Shown here in pieces: positions 17,001-27,700 of a stretch of DNA of 64,000 nt. The stretch covers positions 25,292,501-25,356,500 of the forward strand of contig NC_092672.1 in assembly GCF_964355755.1 (NCBI RefSeq), read 5' to 3'. Below the pieces are notes generated by a model. It worked only from the letters and a program-made list of their open reading frames with translations. It was not told the origin of the DNA and did not search any database. Source of the DNA: Antedon mediterranea (lineage: Eukaryota; Echinodermata; Crinoidea; Comatulida; Antedonidae). Position numbers and translations under genes: made by a program. The stretch's first letter is position 1. Each line of letters opens with the position of its first letter.

Positions 17001-20000
17001 CCCAGCAAACACTGTTTAAATCGGTTTAAAAAACACTTACCATTTAAACTCATGAAATCTAATCGGCTTGAACTTTCAGCCAATCACAGGCTAGGATTAT
17101 GTATGGAGATAATGAGTGGCTTTTATTTATTTTAAAACTTTAATTTCCAAGCTTAAGTGAATGTTTTAAAGCATCAATAATTGAAAAATCAATAATGTGT
17201 TACAAATATGGATGTTCTGAGCAATCTGTCGAAAATCTATAACCAACATGTTGTGGATATCACACAGGTTATGGTCAAAGGTCAGATATGGTTTTTCCGG
17301 CCATCTTGAAACAAACCTTTGCATTAAAGCAAATAGAAACATGTATTTTCTGAACAATTTGGGATAAATATCAACTCTTTCTGACCAATAGTTATTGAGA
17401 TATGATAAGATCAGGTCAAAGGTCAAATGGTCAGAAATAGTATTTCCGGTCGTTTTAGGGCAAAATGTTCCATTATAGTGAATAGAATTATGTACCTTAC
17501 GAACATTTTAAGACTAAAACCAGGTCTCTACGATTAGTGGTTGCCGAGATATAAGTACTTGATAGCATAGGCGGCCATTTTGAAAAAGCGCCCCCAGCGA
17601 ATGAAACACGCCTTTAGAATTTGGACAACAAGTTGGAAGTTGTTTCTTGTGATGTCCTTGATCACTTAAAAGTGAAAAATCAAACTTGGCTAAATATATG
17701 AAGTAAAGTTAATATAGTGACAAATGCTGCCTGACTATTAAGAGCGATAGCATGATTTGGACAACGGGAATGTCTTTATCGTATAAAATTAACTATAGCT
17801 CCGTTGGAAGGTTGTCCGTTGATGGTTGATGAATATAAAGAGCGATAGGATGATTTGGACAATGGGAATGTATCGTATAAAATCAACTATAGCTCAGTCG
17901 GAAGGTTGTCCGTTGATGGTTAATGAATAGCCTAATGAACGATACTTGATTCAGACAGTGGAATGTATAGTACATTATGTACAACCAGGGAGTTGTAAAA
18001 TAAGTTATTTTACAACTCCCTGGTGGTACAACTATGGAGGAAAATGATCAAAATTTCGAATCACTTATTTTTGTATTGAGGTAACATGCACATTATCTGA
18101 TTCTGCGCATGCCCAACCAAAATATTAACCACAACCTAAACTTCTTTTAAATCTAGTGATTACCTCACAAATAGCAAACAAGTCAGCAACAGATATCTCG
18201 TCTCCACACAAGAACCTCTTTCCTTTGAGAAATAACCTATTTATCTTGCCGATGGACTCTTCAGCTTCTTTGACAAACTTGTCGACTGCCTCCTGATCTT
18301 TTGGTTTCCCGGTACGTTTTGGAACAAATATCTGTATACAAATATAACAGTGGTCTTATTTTGACTAGTTGTGTAGGTTTTAAGTTGCTCCCGTATATCT
18401 CATTATTCTAGCCGTCCTTTTTGTAACTGGCGTTTTTATAGTTGCATGAGTTATGTATGTTTTAAACTTTACTTTTAAATAATTATGATATCGGATATCT
18501 AACTTTTCTAGAGACTTCTTCTTCTAAAAACTCAGATGTCTTCTTTAGATCTACAAAAGTCGGATATCTTTTTTGATAGATGACCGTAATGTTAGTTTTG
18601 CGTCTTCATACCACACATTCTTAGCAGCATAACATTGAAATGAAACATTACATTGTTATTTACCTCATTCACCATCACGTTAATTCCGGCTTTCCTAATA
18701 CCTGTATGCTGCCAGGCTAAGTAGGCATCAATCTGAGCCCGAGTCTCAATATTTTTAGGATACCAATGATCTGCTACGTTGTATTTTGCCGCCAGATATC
18801 TCACTATTGCAGTACTACAAAGAAACAAACCAGAATTCAAAAGGGCCTTATTATTTATAGACTGTCGTTACCAAGTTTAAAATGTTTAGGCCTATATAGA
18901 TGTGGGAAAGTGTTCGTTAGTGACCAATATGTTGTCAACTTGTAATTTCTGTGTTGTATCACCTGCAATTAGGGGATATTGGAAAAAATGATTCATGAAA
19001 TTGAAAAAAAAAATACTTCTTCGCACTTGCTTTATTCTTTACAATGTAGCCTACATGGTTGGACAAGGGGAGTAAGGCATACCTTTCTCCAAGTGTGAAA
19101 TCACCATCTTTAATTGCTGGTACTGACTGAGCTGGCTGGATTGCAGTGTATTCCGGCATTCTATGCTCACCTGTCAAACAACATTATACGTTATTATTTT
19201 CTACAGTATACAAAATGTCTAATACAATTTTTGAAAATAATTAAACTTTAAGACAGTGGACTACATTCAGTCAATAAAGGCTCATTATACTAGGACGATT
19301 ACAAAGGTAAATATACATTTTCCTATTTTTCTATTTTCGTCCAATTAAATGACGTCATGATCGTTCGTAGTATACCCGGACCTTATATTACCGTCGTTCG
19401 TTATTGTTCGTAGTATAACCGGACCTTTTATTATCGTCGTTCGTTATCTTTCGTAGTATAACCGGACCTTATATTATCGTCGTTCGTTATCTTTCGTAGT
19501 ATAACCGGACCTTAAATCACGACGAATTATATTCTGGACAACCTACTGTACTGTAGTAAATGTATGAATAATTATACAATGAAATGAATGTTTAAAATTA
19601 CAATATTCTGTTTGCTGATTCTTTCCACAATTTTGATTATCCTTGAGATAACAAATATTTAGTGGCTCTGAAATGTTGACTATTATTAAAAACCACAGCA
19701 AAGGGACCTGTAACATCGGTAATTAGACCTATAATATTTGTAGACCTGATTATCAAACCAGGCATACTATAGTGTTTTCATTGTATACCTTGTTCCTATG
19801 AATAAATGAAAATCACTGACTCAAGCATGATTAAGCAAATTTGTCTGGGTATTTTTAGAAACTCTATATATAAATATTTCATGTGCACATGTTTATTCAC
19901 ATAATGGAGGTGAGGAGATCTTGGTCTTGGTCTTGGACGCATAGTGAAGGGGTTGTTATTTTTTCCCCTCTCCGTCATCACTCTGATTCAGGATTTTTAA

Positions 20001-20416
20001 GGTGGTCAACTCATTTTTTATTCCCTTTTTTTTTTAGCTGAGAAATGCTACGATAACTTGGAATGTGATCTATTAGAGTGCTGTTTCTAAAAAATATGTT
20101 TCACTTGCCAAGGCAGCATACATGGGATGGGGGAGGGGGTAGATGTGCTAGGGGATAGTTGTCCTATGGGTAATTGTCCGGTTTGTAGTTGTCCTATGGG
20201 GGTAACTGTCCGGGTAGTTGTTCGGGTGGTAATTGTCTAGGAAGTTGTCCGGATACCTTTAAAACAACAGCAATTTTAATAGTGACTAAAATAAAAAAGC
20301 ATACCTTTTGCCAAGTCGATGACTTTCTCATGGTAGGGTATCTTGTTATATTTGCAAAACAATACTACGGCACGACTAGGTTGAGATAATGGATTATAGT
20401 ACACTGTTAAAGCCAT
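14018..20416 (-). CDS. GSTT1: Theta-class glutathione S-transferase
   Basis: Five exons join in frame to 221 residues: 20,416-20,305; 19,170-19,083; 18,814-18,664; 18,331-18,164; 14,164-14,018. The N-terminal thioredoxin-like domain carries the theta-class catalytic Ser11 (YYNPLSQPSRA), the cis-proline in QSVPAI (Pro55) and the glutathione-binding Glu66-Ser67 in LGESTAI. The helical domain follows with DHWYP, YLAWQHTGIR and the DEISVADLFA motif, and it ends in RVEDKLNPDYDE. The enzyme conjugates glutathione to electrophiles in the cytosol. The codon for Ser67 is split by intron 2 (phase 2). Intron 4 spans 4 kb and contains a TIR transposon inside a minisatellite. The symbol follows the closest vertebrate relative; one-to-one orthology is not shown. 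Confidence 0.93.
14300..14485. repeat. 93-bp minisatellite, left part
   Basis: About two units contain GTTGATGAATAAAGAGCAATAGGAT, then TTGGACAATGGGAATGTATCG, then a GCTCC and TTGTCCGTT segment. The same units in the same orientation continue at 17,738, so the transposon between them landed in a pre-existing array. Confidence 0.7.
14486..17737. mobile_element. DNA transposon with long TIRs, degraded, in GSTT intron 4
   Basis: The 3,252-base element starts TAGTCAGGCAGCATTTG and ends with its reverse complement, flanked by TTA on both sides (14,483-14,485 and 17,738-17,740), a likely 3-bp target duplication. The terminal inverted repeats remain alignable for several hundred bases, sharing for example GGGGGCGCTTTTTCAAAATGG and the two ACCACTAATCGTAGAGAC segments. 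The interior carries broken minus-strand coding sequence for a Cys-rich protein (separate entry). Both flanks are the same minisatellite. Confidence 0.8.
15134..16800 (-). pseudogene. Broken transposon gene with tesmin/CXC-like cysteine-rich domain
   Basis: Several minus-strand frames read as one protein with frameshifts and stops. From the N-terminus: MVTSDDVSQTIEKRDQLGK (near 16,790), KTKIKGQLVSIKQERKLLSR (16,620), segments around 16,300-15,850, WECYYRQISAALIGWYAFKG (15,760), LPPTMGTLRPHVERAYYMS (15,460), and a C-terminal Cys-rich segment (15,285-15,170) with repeated C-x-C and C-x4-C spacing, resembling tesmin/TSO1 CXC domains. Proteins of this general layout are common, uncharacterised and transposon-associated in marine invertebrate genomes. 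The gene is not functional here and belongs to the TIR element around it. Confidence 0.6.
17738..17945. repeat. 93-bp minisatellite, right part
   Basis: Just over two units have a period of 93 bases (CGTTGATGGTTGATGAATA near 17,818 and CGTTGATGGTTAATGAATA near 17,911). They are in the same orientation as the copies left of the transposon. Confidence 0.75.
17984..18024. repeat. Perfect 41-base palindrome
   Basis: Two 20-base arms (ACCAGGGAGTTGTAAAATAA and its complement) meet around one central G. It lies in GSTT intron 4. A weaker relative (CAGGGAGTTGCAACTCTCTGG) occurs at about 20,457. These may be ends of a foldback element family. Confidence 0.85.
19362..19515. repeat. 43-bp tandem repeat, about four copies
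   Basis: Units contain TTCGTAGTATAACCGGACCT and TTATCGTCGTTCGTTAT with small differences. They lie in GSTT intron 1 and contain no coding sequence. Confidence 0.8.
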
Positions 20417-20979
20417 CTTTAGCTTTAGTAGAACAATTTAATTGTACAGTATTATCAGGGAGTTGCAACTCTCTGGTATTATCAAGTGACTGGAGCGGCT
20501 GGCGGCTGCAATGCTAATGTCAACAAACTTCGTGCAAAGAGTCAATTGAATATCATTCATGAGCGTGATCTGATTATTCAACCATATCAACTTCTTTTGT
20601 ACATTTGACCTTGTCATCTCCTTCCGTTTTTCACAAATAAGAGAGCCTAAATAATGCTATAGAAGTTTGTTTGAATTAACAGTTACGGTTGTGTAATTGT
20701 AAAAAAAAATTGTCGTCATAATTATTTATATTTGTTTTATACATTATTACCGTATCGTTATAGTGGAGGTCATGCATTGTTAAATGTGGGCTCTTATTAG
20801 GCTCTGTTTTCGCTGCAAAAAAAAAAAACAACAAAAAACAAAAAAACAAAAACTAATGGTTAAAAACGTGTGATTGTAAATAATTACCATCACATTTCTT
20901 TCCTTGCAACGTTGAGAGATTTTAAAAGACTTGCACTCCCATCGGACTATAAACATGCCCCATAATAACAATCACCCAT

Positions 20980-21085
20980 TAAGGTAACAGTTTTAACCAC
21001 TAACGTAACCAACTTCATTAACCACGTAACAAACTTAACCATTAACTTAACAAAGGGTAACTACTAACGTAACAACTGTAGAAAA
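20980..21085. repeat. GTTAC-type minisatellite, inverted partner at 23,490
   Basis: Short degenerate units of about 20 bases (ACTAACGTAACAACT, TTAACCACGTAACAAAC) recur. The opposite strand of the same unit (GTTACGTTAGTGGTTAAT) recurs at 23,490-23,600, so the two tracts form an inverted pair around 2.4 kb. Confidence 0.6.
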
Positions 21086-21449
21086 TTCGTGTAAGTTAAA
21101 CATCTTATTTTTAACTTCAGTTTCCGTCCGTGTGTGTTTGTCTATTCTCTATCAAAAAGTGTCCAGCCATTGAAGTTTAAAGTCACTGGACAGACAGACA
21201 TTATACAAATGGAAATGGAACGGCTTCATCACAATAAGGTTTCCATACGAAAATAATGGGTTTCTTACGGATATAACATTTATTGCCCGCCGGACTAAGA
21301 CAGATAATTCATAATAGGCTGAAGTTTTATGATTGAAATTTAATTTTCAGCTGTAAATCAACACACCATACGTCTAAAGATCAACACATTGAAGGATCGA
21401 TACACCAACGTTGTCAGTATGATATAAACAAGGCCATATACATGGCTGC

Positions 21450-21536
21450 AGTCGCGTGCTCAAGTTAGTGTTTACCGACCAACCGACCGACCAACCGACC
21501 GACATAGTGAGCTGTAGAGTGACTTTGCACGCGACT
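21450..21536. mobile_element. Short TIR element, family AGTCGCG, copy 1
   Basis: It starts AGTCGCGTGC and ends GCACGCGACT, with a core of CCGACCAACCGAC-type repeats and a conserved CATAGTGAGCTGTAGAGT. Copies occur at 46,346, about 53,900 and 58,595, each preceded by ACAAGGCCA or a related word. It is non-coding. Confidence 0.7.
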
Positions 21537-21739
21537 AAAAAAAAGAAATTTAGTTAAAATTAACACTATTATTTATCCTCTGGTAGGATGATATTTGTTT
21601 CCCAAAAGATGAAATTGATGTAATGTGTATGGCCTTGCTGATGTTTTGCAATTGATGGTTAACATTGTTTGTGTTTTTTTGAGTTTAGTAATTTCTTTTG
21701 GAACTCAGACTGAAATCTATGCGGTTTGTCCTTGTTACC

Positions 21740-22430
21740 AGTGTTAGTGGATTCTTGCTGGTTGTTTGGACCGATGGATCTTTTCTGGTTTCAGCTTTAC
21801 TATGGAATAGAGCAGAGCATGGTCTGTGTCACATTTTGCGCTGTGGAAACAGCGAGTAAGAGATACGTTGCTGAGGAAAGGTGTTCTCGTTAGGATATGG
21901 TCCAGTTGATGCCAGTCCTTGCATCTTGGATGGCACCATGAGACTCTCCTCTTGAAAGATATTCCATAAAAGGTGTTAGATGACGGTGAAGTGCAGTGAA
22001 TTCAAGGTGTCTACGTCCATTACTGTTTAATTTCCAAACACCAAAACATCCTTTTTGAGAGGACCAACACAGAAAATCTTCCCCAATACGTGCATTGAAA
22101 TCTCCAAAGATAAGTAGTTGTTCACTTTTCGGGATCTTCAAGACAGCTTGATCTTATTGAGTATAGAACCCATCAATTACTTCCGTCGGAGCTTGCATAG
22201 TCGGAGCATAGATATTAATTAGGTTAACGACTCCAATATTGGTGTGAAGCTTCATTGAGATCGTCCGTTCATTTCCATCAGTAGGTAGTTCTATAAATGG
22301 CAGGATAGATCTACTCGTTTCTTTCCATAGGTAAATTAAATTAAGTGTCATGGTTCGTACATTCCATGACGCTAGACGAAGCGGTAATATGTGTCTTTGT
22401 ATTCGTTGGTAAGCAATTGCGGTCTACTTG
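21740..22430 (-). pseudogene. LINE endonuclease fragment
   Basis: Minus-strand frames with shifts between them encode parts of an apurinic-type endonuclease of a non-LTR retrotransposon: ERTISMKLHTNIGVVNLINIYAPT (about 22,270), LLIFGDFNARIGED (about 22,110) and, in another frame, VSWCHPRCKDWHQLDHILTR (about 21,930), followed by a TDH-like end. The GDFNARIG motif contains the catalytic Asp and Asn. Stops and frameshifts show it is dead, and no reverse transcriptase part is attached. Confidence 0.8.
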
Positions 22431-23489
22431 TCAAGTTTGCAGGCTCAATATCTAACCACCCGATCAGAGAAAGCAGACCATGACGGATCAGAACCTAAAT
22501 GGCCAAGGGCTGCTCAGCTTAAGGCAGGCGGTAACTAATAACTGGGATTAAATAACCCCCCTCCCCCACCCTACCGTCAGAAGTAATTCGTAGCGTCCAC
22601 ATTTCACGCCAATACAATCTAGACTTATAACTCGTAACTATTACTTCTCGATTTGTTACCATCCTCAGATGCCAGAGTTTTCTTCTCCGGTGTGTGTGTG
22701 TGTGTGTTTGCCTGTGTGATGTTAAGGATCCACGGGTTACCAAAGCGTCACGAGTCTTCTCTGCCTTCCCTGCGAATTCCAAAAAAGACCGATGCTATAC
22801 ATTTGGTACAGGGTTGGTTGCAGCATCGATTTGCTATCATTAGTTGACTTCAATAGAAGGATGATGCGATCCTGTTTCAGTTTTCTGTTGCGATTAACTC
22901 CCTTAGCTTTTAGCTTTACCTAGCCTAATCCACAAGGCAGTGGGTGCTAATGACCCATAGGTGTGCATTTTTACTCATATGTGGGCTTATTTTACCCATA
23001 GGAAGGCCTATTTGCCCATACAGTAGGTGGGACAGGAATTGATATAAGGCCAGGGCGTGTCCACACTCCGGTGGGCCATGCGCCAGATACCTTCTATCGG
23101 GTTCCTGTTCTTCTGTAGCCCTTTCCACATCAGTTTCACTAGTCGCAATAGTAGCTGCTTACAGCGGGTACCGTACCGACGAGAAGGTTGTGAAATAGGA
23201 CTTGTAAAAAGAAAGGATATCAATTCCCAATGAACTGTAATATATCCGCCATATACCAGTACAGGAGAGTAACAGGATAAAAAATGGTTGTAGTAGAATG
23301 AATGAAATGATGAGAAAAATGAAAGAGACTGATGGGAACCACAGGCTAGGCCTCGTAACGCATCGTTAGACTTCACCCACCTTCATCCAACAAAAAAACA
23401 TAACTGAACTTGAAAATTGTCAACTTTCTTAACAAAAAATATGACGAAACAGTTTTTAAAGTCTAAGATTTCTTAACCTTTTTTTACTG

Positions 23490-23600
23490 TTACGTTGGTG
23501 GTTAATGGAGTTTGTTACGCACGTTGGTTGTTGATTTTTGTTACGTTAGTGGTTAATGTTACATTGGTAGTAGATTGTTACATTAGTGGGTGTTTGTATA
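23490..23600. repeat. GTTAC-type minisatellite, inverted partner of 20,980
   Basis: Units such as GTTACGTTAGTGGTTAATG repeat about five times imperfectly. This is the reverse orientation of the tract at 20,980-21,085. Confidence 0.6.
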
Positions 23601-24229
23601 CATGCGTCCGCACGAACCGCATTAGTATAGTTTTACCCTCACCAAGTTCTTTTCTGTTTTGTGACAATGATGAGAATGTAAATGATTACATATTATGTCG
23701 CCATAGGTTATAATATATATACATTGTTCATTTATTCATTCTGATTAAAATATCCATATAAAGATACATACAGTACAGAAAACAAACAAAAAACATCCAT
23801 TCTGAAAGTATCATAATACTACTGCAGCAGTACTAGGCCTGGCCCACACTCCGAATGAAGGATAGATTCATTTAGTTTACCTATGGTATAGTTAGAAATC
23901 GTTTACAATATAACTATTGGTTGTTCTAATTAAAACATTACCATTAATTCGTTTCATAAAGATATATGCATGATTTCCCTTGTATACTTAGGAGCTTTCG
24001 ATTAGACATATACCCTCTGGCTAATAATATGGATCCCGAGTTTTCTAATTCTAGAAAATGGAAACAATCTCAGAAAATCTGAGTATTCTTAATTAAATCT
24101 AGAAAAACACAGATGTTGGCCTATGAGTTTTCTAGATGAATCTAGAAACTCATATATATCCGAGATCTGAGATATATATCCGAGATCTTAGTTTATATAT
24201 AGACACCCTTCTTAGGTTATAAATAAAGA

Positions 24230-24511
24230 TTAACCATTTGAAGACGCGAAGTTTCTACCCCAAGTCACTGAGGCTTAAATAAGATATTTTTAATAGGTTT
24301 AGGAAAAATGCAAAATACATTTTTAACTGTAACTTTCTGCAACTACTTTCTGCCTTCCGAAAAATGTCATTTTTGACCTAGGTCAGAGTCAAATGCTCAA
24401 AAAGTGCAATTTCAGTGACCCCCAAAAGTCAACCCATACATATACGGGCCTCGCGTCCTGGGAGAGTAAATTACCTCGTATGGGAAACGGATCACGTCTT
24501 CAAAGGGTTAA
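24230..24511. mobile_element. MITE with TTAA ends
   Basis: The ends TTAACCATTTGAAGACG and CGTCTTCAAAGGGTTAA are inverted repeats starting with TTAA, the target site used by piggyBac/Kolobok-type elements. It is 282 bases long with no coding capacity. Confidence 0.7.
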
Positions 24512-24718
24512 ATAAGGATATAACCTCTAGTCAATGGAAAAAAATAACATTAACGATTTAGTTCTTTGGAAGGAGACGCCTGTTTAGTTCATCATGTTTC
24601 ATCATGAAATTAGAATTCAGCCTGTGGCTAACGAGACAGAATATAGGCCTAATTCAAATAATTATTTTATATACAAATAAAGTAAAGTCAGTACCGTACA
24701 CTAAAACATTTTATAATT

Positions 24719-27700
24719 CTAGAATATTAAATGGCCATCTTCAAAAAGTTCTACATTTGTCTGTGGCATACCATTCAGAAGATTATCAATTTCGTCTTCT
24801 CCAATGAAGTTCCCTATGTCTTCCTCTCTGCTGTAATAATCGCATGTAGAGACTGGAATAAACTCCATCAAACCAGCGTGTGTGTCACTGTCTACTTTTA
24901 CACGTAGAACCTCATCTAATTTCCAGTAAGGATCTGTAACGTTTTCTTCTCCACATTTTCCTGACTTCAGTGGTTTATCTGAGGAAACTGACGTCATTGG
25001 CGTGTAAGGATTCGAGTCCTGCACATTTCTTGTGCTTTCCACGAGTAATGGAGACAATTGCAGTGCATCATCCTCACCTGTTTGTTGCAGGCGAAAGTAT
25101 GCCGTGCTTCCCTCTTTAACTTCCATTTTGTCAGTGGTAACTGGTGATGAGTTTATAAAACCACTTTTCGTAACTGGTGAAACTTGGTCAATAGACGGTA
25201 CAACCATGTAAATATTTTTCTCTTCTATCTGGGAATCAGGAATAAACTCATGAAATCCTTGATCAGAACTCGTTGAACTGCGGTACGATGTAGGTAAGTC
25301 CGACTTCTTCGTCTTCAAGTCATCAAAAACTTCCTTTTCTACTAATCGCGGACGAACGGGGCTAATTTCCTAAGTAAAAGACATTCCTTTATTAAACATG
25401 TTATTTAACGTCTGTTATGACAAATACAGTGAATGCGTGGTTCTAAACAACATTTCATTACCACGCAAAGTGGATTGAATTTCGTGAAATACACATCTAC
25501 GTCATTTAACTAACGGATCCTTAATATCATTTTTTAATGAATGATCTACACGGGTTATCCTTATTAAAGAAGACAAATAAATAATAAATTATCTAGGCTG
25601 CCTAGCTCTTAAAAATGTATTGTCCCCCAAAAACCTGAAAAATGAAGATTAATTAAATCAGACTTTGGATAGGTTATTTTGTAGTTTTACTAAATTTAAT
25701 CACTTCCATAGAAAAAAAACATGTGTTTACTTACAAAATGACAAACATAAATTGTTAAATTAAACCAAAAACCATTGGCTTGCAGCCAATTTGACTATTT
25801 TTTGCTTTAAATTACTGATTTTTCAGGTAAATACATTTTTTTTCGGTCCAATTTTTTGTCAAAGAAGATAACTATTATGTGACATTAAAATGGCATATTC
25901 AACAAAAAAATTAAAAAAAAATATGTTTTCAGTGGGACAATACATCTTTAACTTGAAAGCAATAAAGACATGATATTTACCACTTTGAAGAATTTTGGTT
26001 CAGGCCATTCAATGAAAATTCGCTTACGTATATACACATTAAAAGCTCCAAAAAACAGCATAACAAATAAGATAATAATTCCCACCACAAGAAACGGAAT
26101 GATAAATTCATCTGAAAGTACAACATATCATGAATTGTTGCAAATTTTCTGAAAACATGAACATTGTAAAAGAAAAACAAGAGAAAGAATCATTTTTTTT
26201 TCTATATGGATTATGAACAATATACGATCACATAATTTGATGACACAAATGCACCCAAAATATTATTCAAGCAGGTAGTAAAATTACGCTATTTTCAGAT
26301 TAACGCATGGCTATTGGTAAATTTGCCATAAGAAGATAGGCCTATTATATGCAATAGTGAGGCTATTTCTAAGCATTCAGTTGTAAAGAAACAACAATAA
26401 GTAGGCCTAACATTGTCGCAATTAAACTCGACATGTGTGCTATTCTAAAGTGTAATATTTGTTAATAGGCTTATTCACATACCAGGCTCATATTGCACTG
26501 CAACTGTATTCAAAGTTACAGGTTGTCTCTCGGTCACCAAACCTATAAAAACAAAATTGGTATGAGGCTCTAATGTCTATCTCTAGTTATACATTATGTC
26601 ATAAAGTAAAATAGATTATGCAAATTTGCCAACATTAAAGTAAAGTAAGTGTTGAGCAATTTTCAGAATATTACCGTAGCTTTTGAAAAGAAGACAAATG
26701 ATTTCCTTACTTTACTCAATGATACAGAAAGTTGGTGCATACTTTTGGTTCTGATTTAACCATATAATGAAACCATTGTTTACTAATAGTTGTTTAAGTA
26801 TTAATTGACGATGAAAACAAAGTTTACCCCGAATATGGGTGTTTTCCAAATACATGCACAAGCGAACCCTCTAGGTTTAATAAAGAGACATAGGCCAACA
26901 CACCTTGTTTCAAGCATTTGAACTCATATAATATCCTGGTTGGAGGACCTTCGACTTCGACTTCAAACGTGTCTGCCTGAACACTCCTTAGCTCTAGATT
27001 ATAGACAATGGTGTTCTCTGTGATGTTGTTGCACGGCACATTTATGTCAATGTTATTCAATGTTAATTCTTCCTCAACACTTTCATTCAGTGATTGTCTA
27101 GTATAGGTTCCCGTAATGCGGTATAAGTACTGAGTTTCATCATTTGGTGTTTCCCATTGGAGTGACAAGACGTTTTCGTTTTCTGACGATGTGGCGTTCA
27201 CGTCTATGATCATAGAAACTACAAAAACAAATTTTCCATTATTTTTAGACAATAAAAAAGAAAATATTCTAGTCACGTATGGTATATATTGGTCGAGAAG
27301 GTAAACTGTTCTCTTTATATACATTATGAGGATTTTGATATTTAATTTCATTTGGTCATTATTAATGCAGATATGATTAGTGAGCACATAAAGACAATTT
27401 TGGAGCTTTCACCAGATACTATCTAGCCAACTATTGTAAGTCAGTTAGATACAACTCGAGGTGGATTAAATACACTATAGTGACAGCTGTAAAATTGGAT
27501 GTAATGACCCTAATCATTACAAATGGTTATTTGATCATTGAATGCAATTTACAATCTTGTAGAAACGATCTAGGTACTAGGTATACGTATTCCAAATGAC
27601 TTTAAAACTCACTGGGTAGTGTGACAATTGGACTCCAATCACTGAACTGGTGATGTAGGCCTAATGAAAACCTTGATCGCACTTGAAATTCATATTCAGC

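Larger units (their letters stand above)
20417..24718. other. Intergenic region between GSTT and the cytokine receptor
   Basis: No host gene is recognised in 4.3 kb. It holds a pair of inverted GTTAC-rich repeats, a small TIR element, a LINE endonuclease relic and a TTAA-flanked element (listed separately), plus a short TG repeat near 22,692. Confidence 0.6.
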
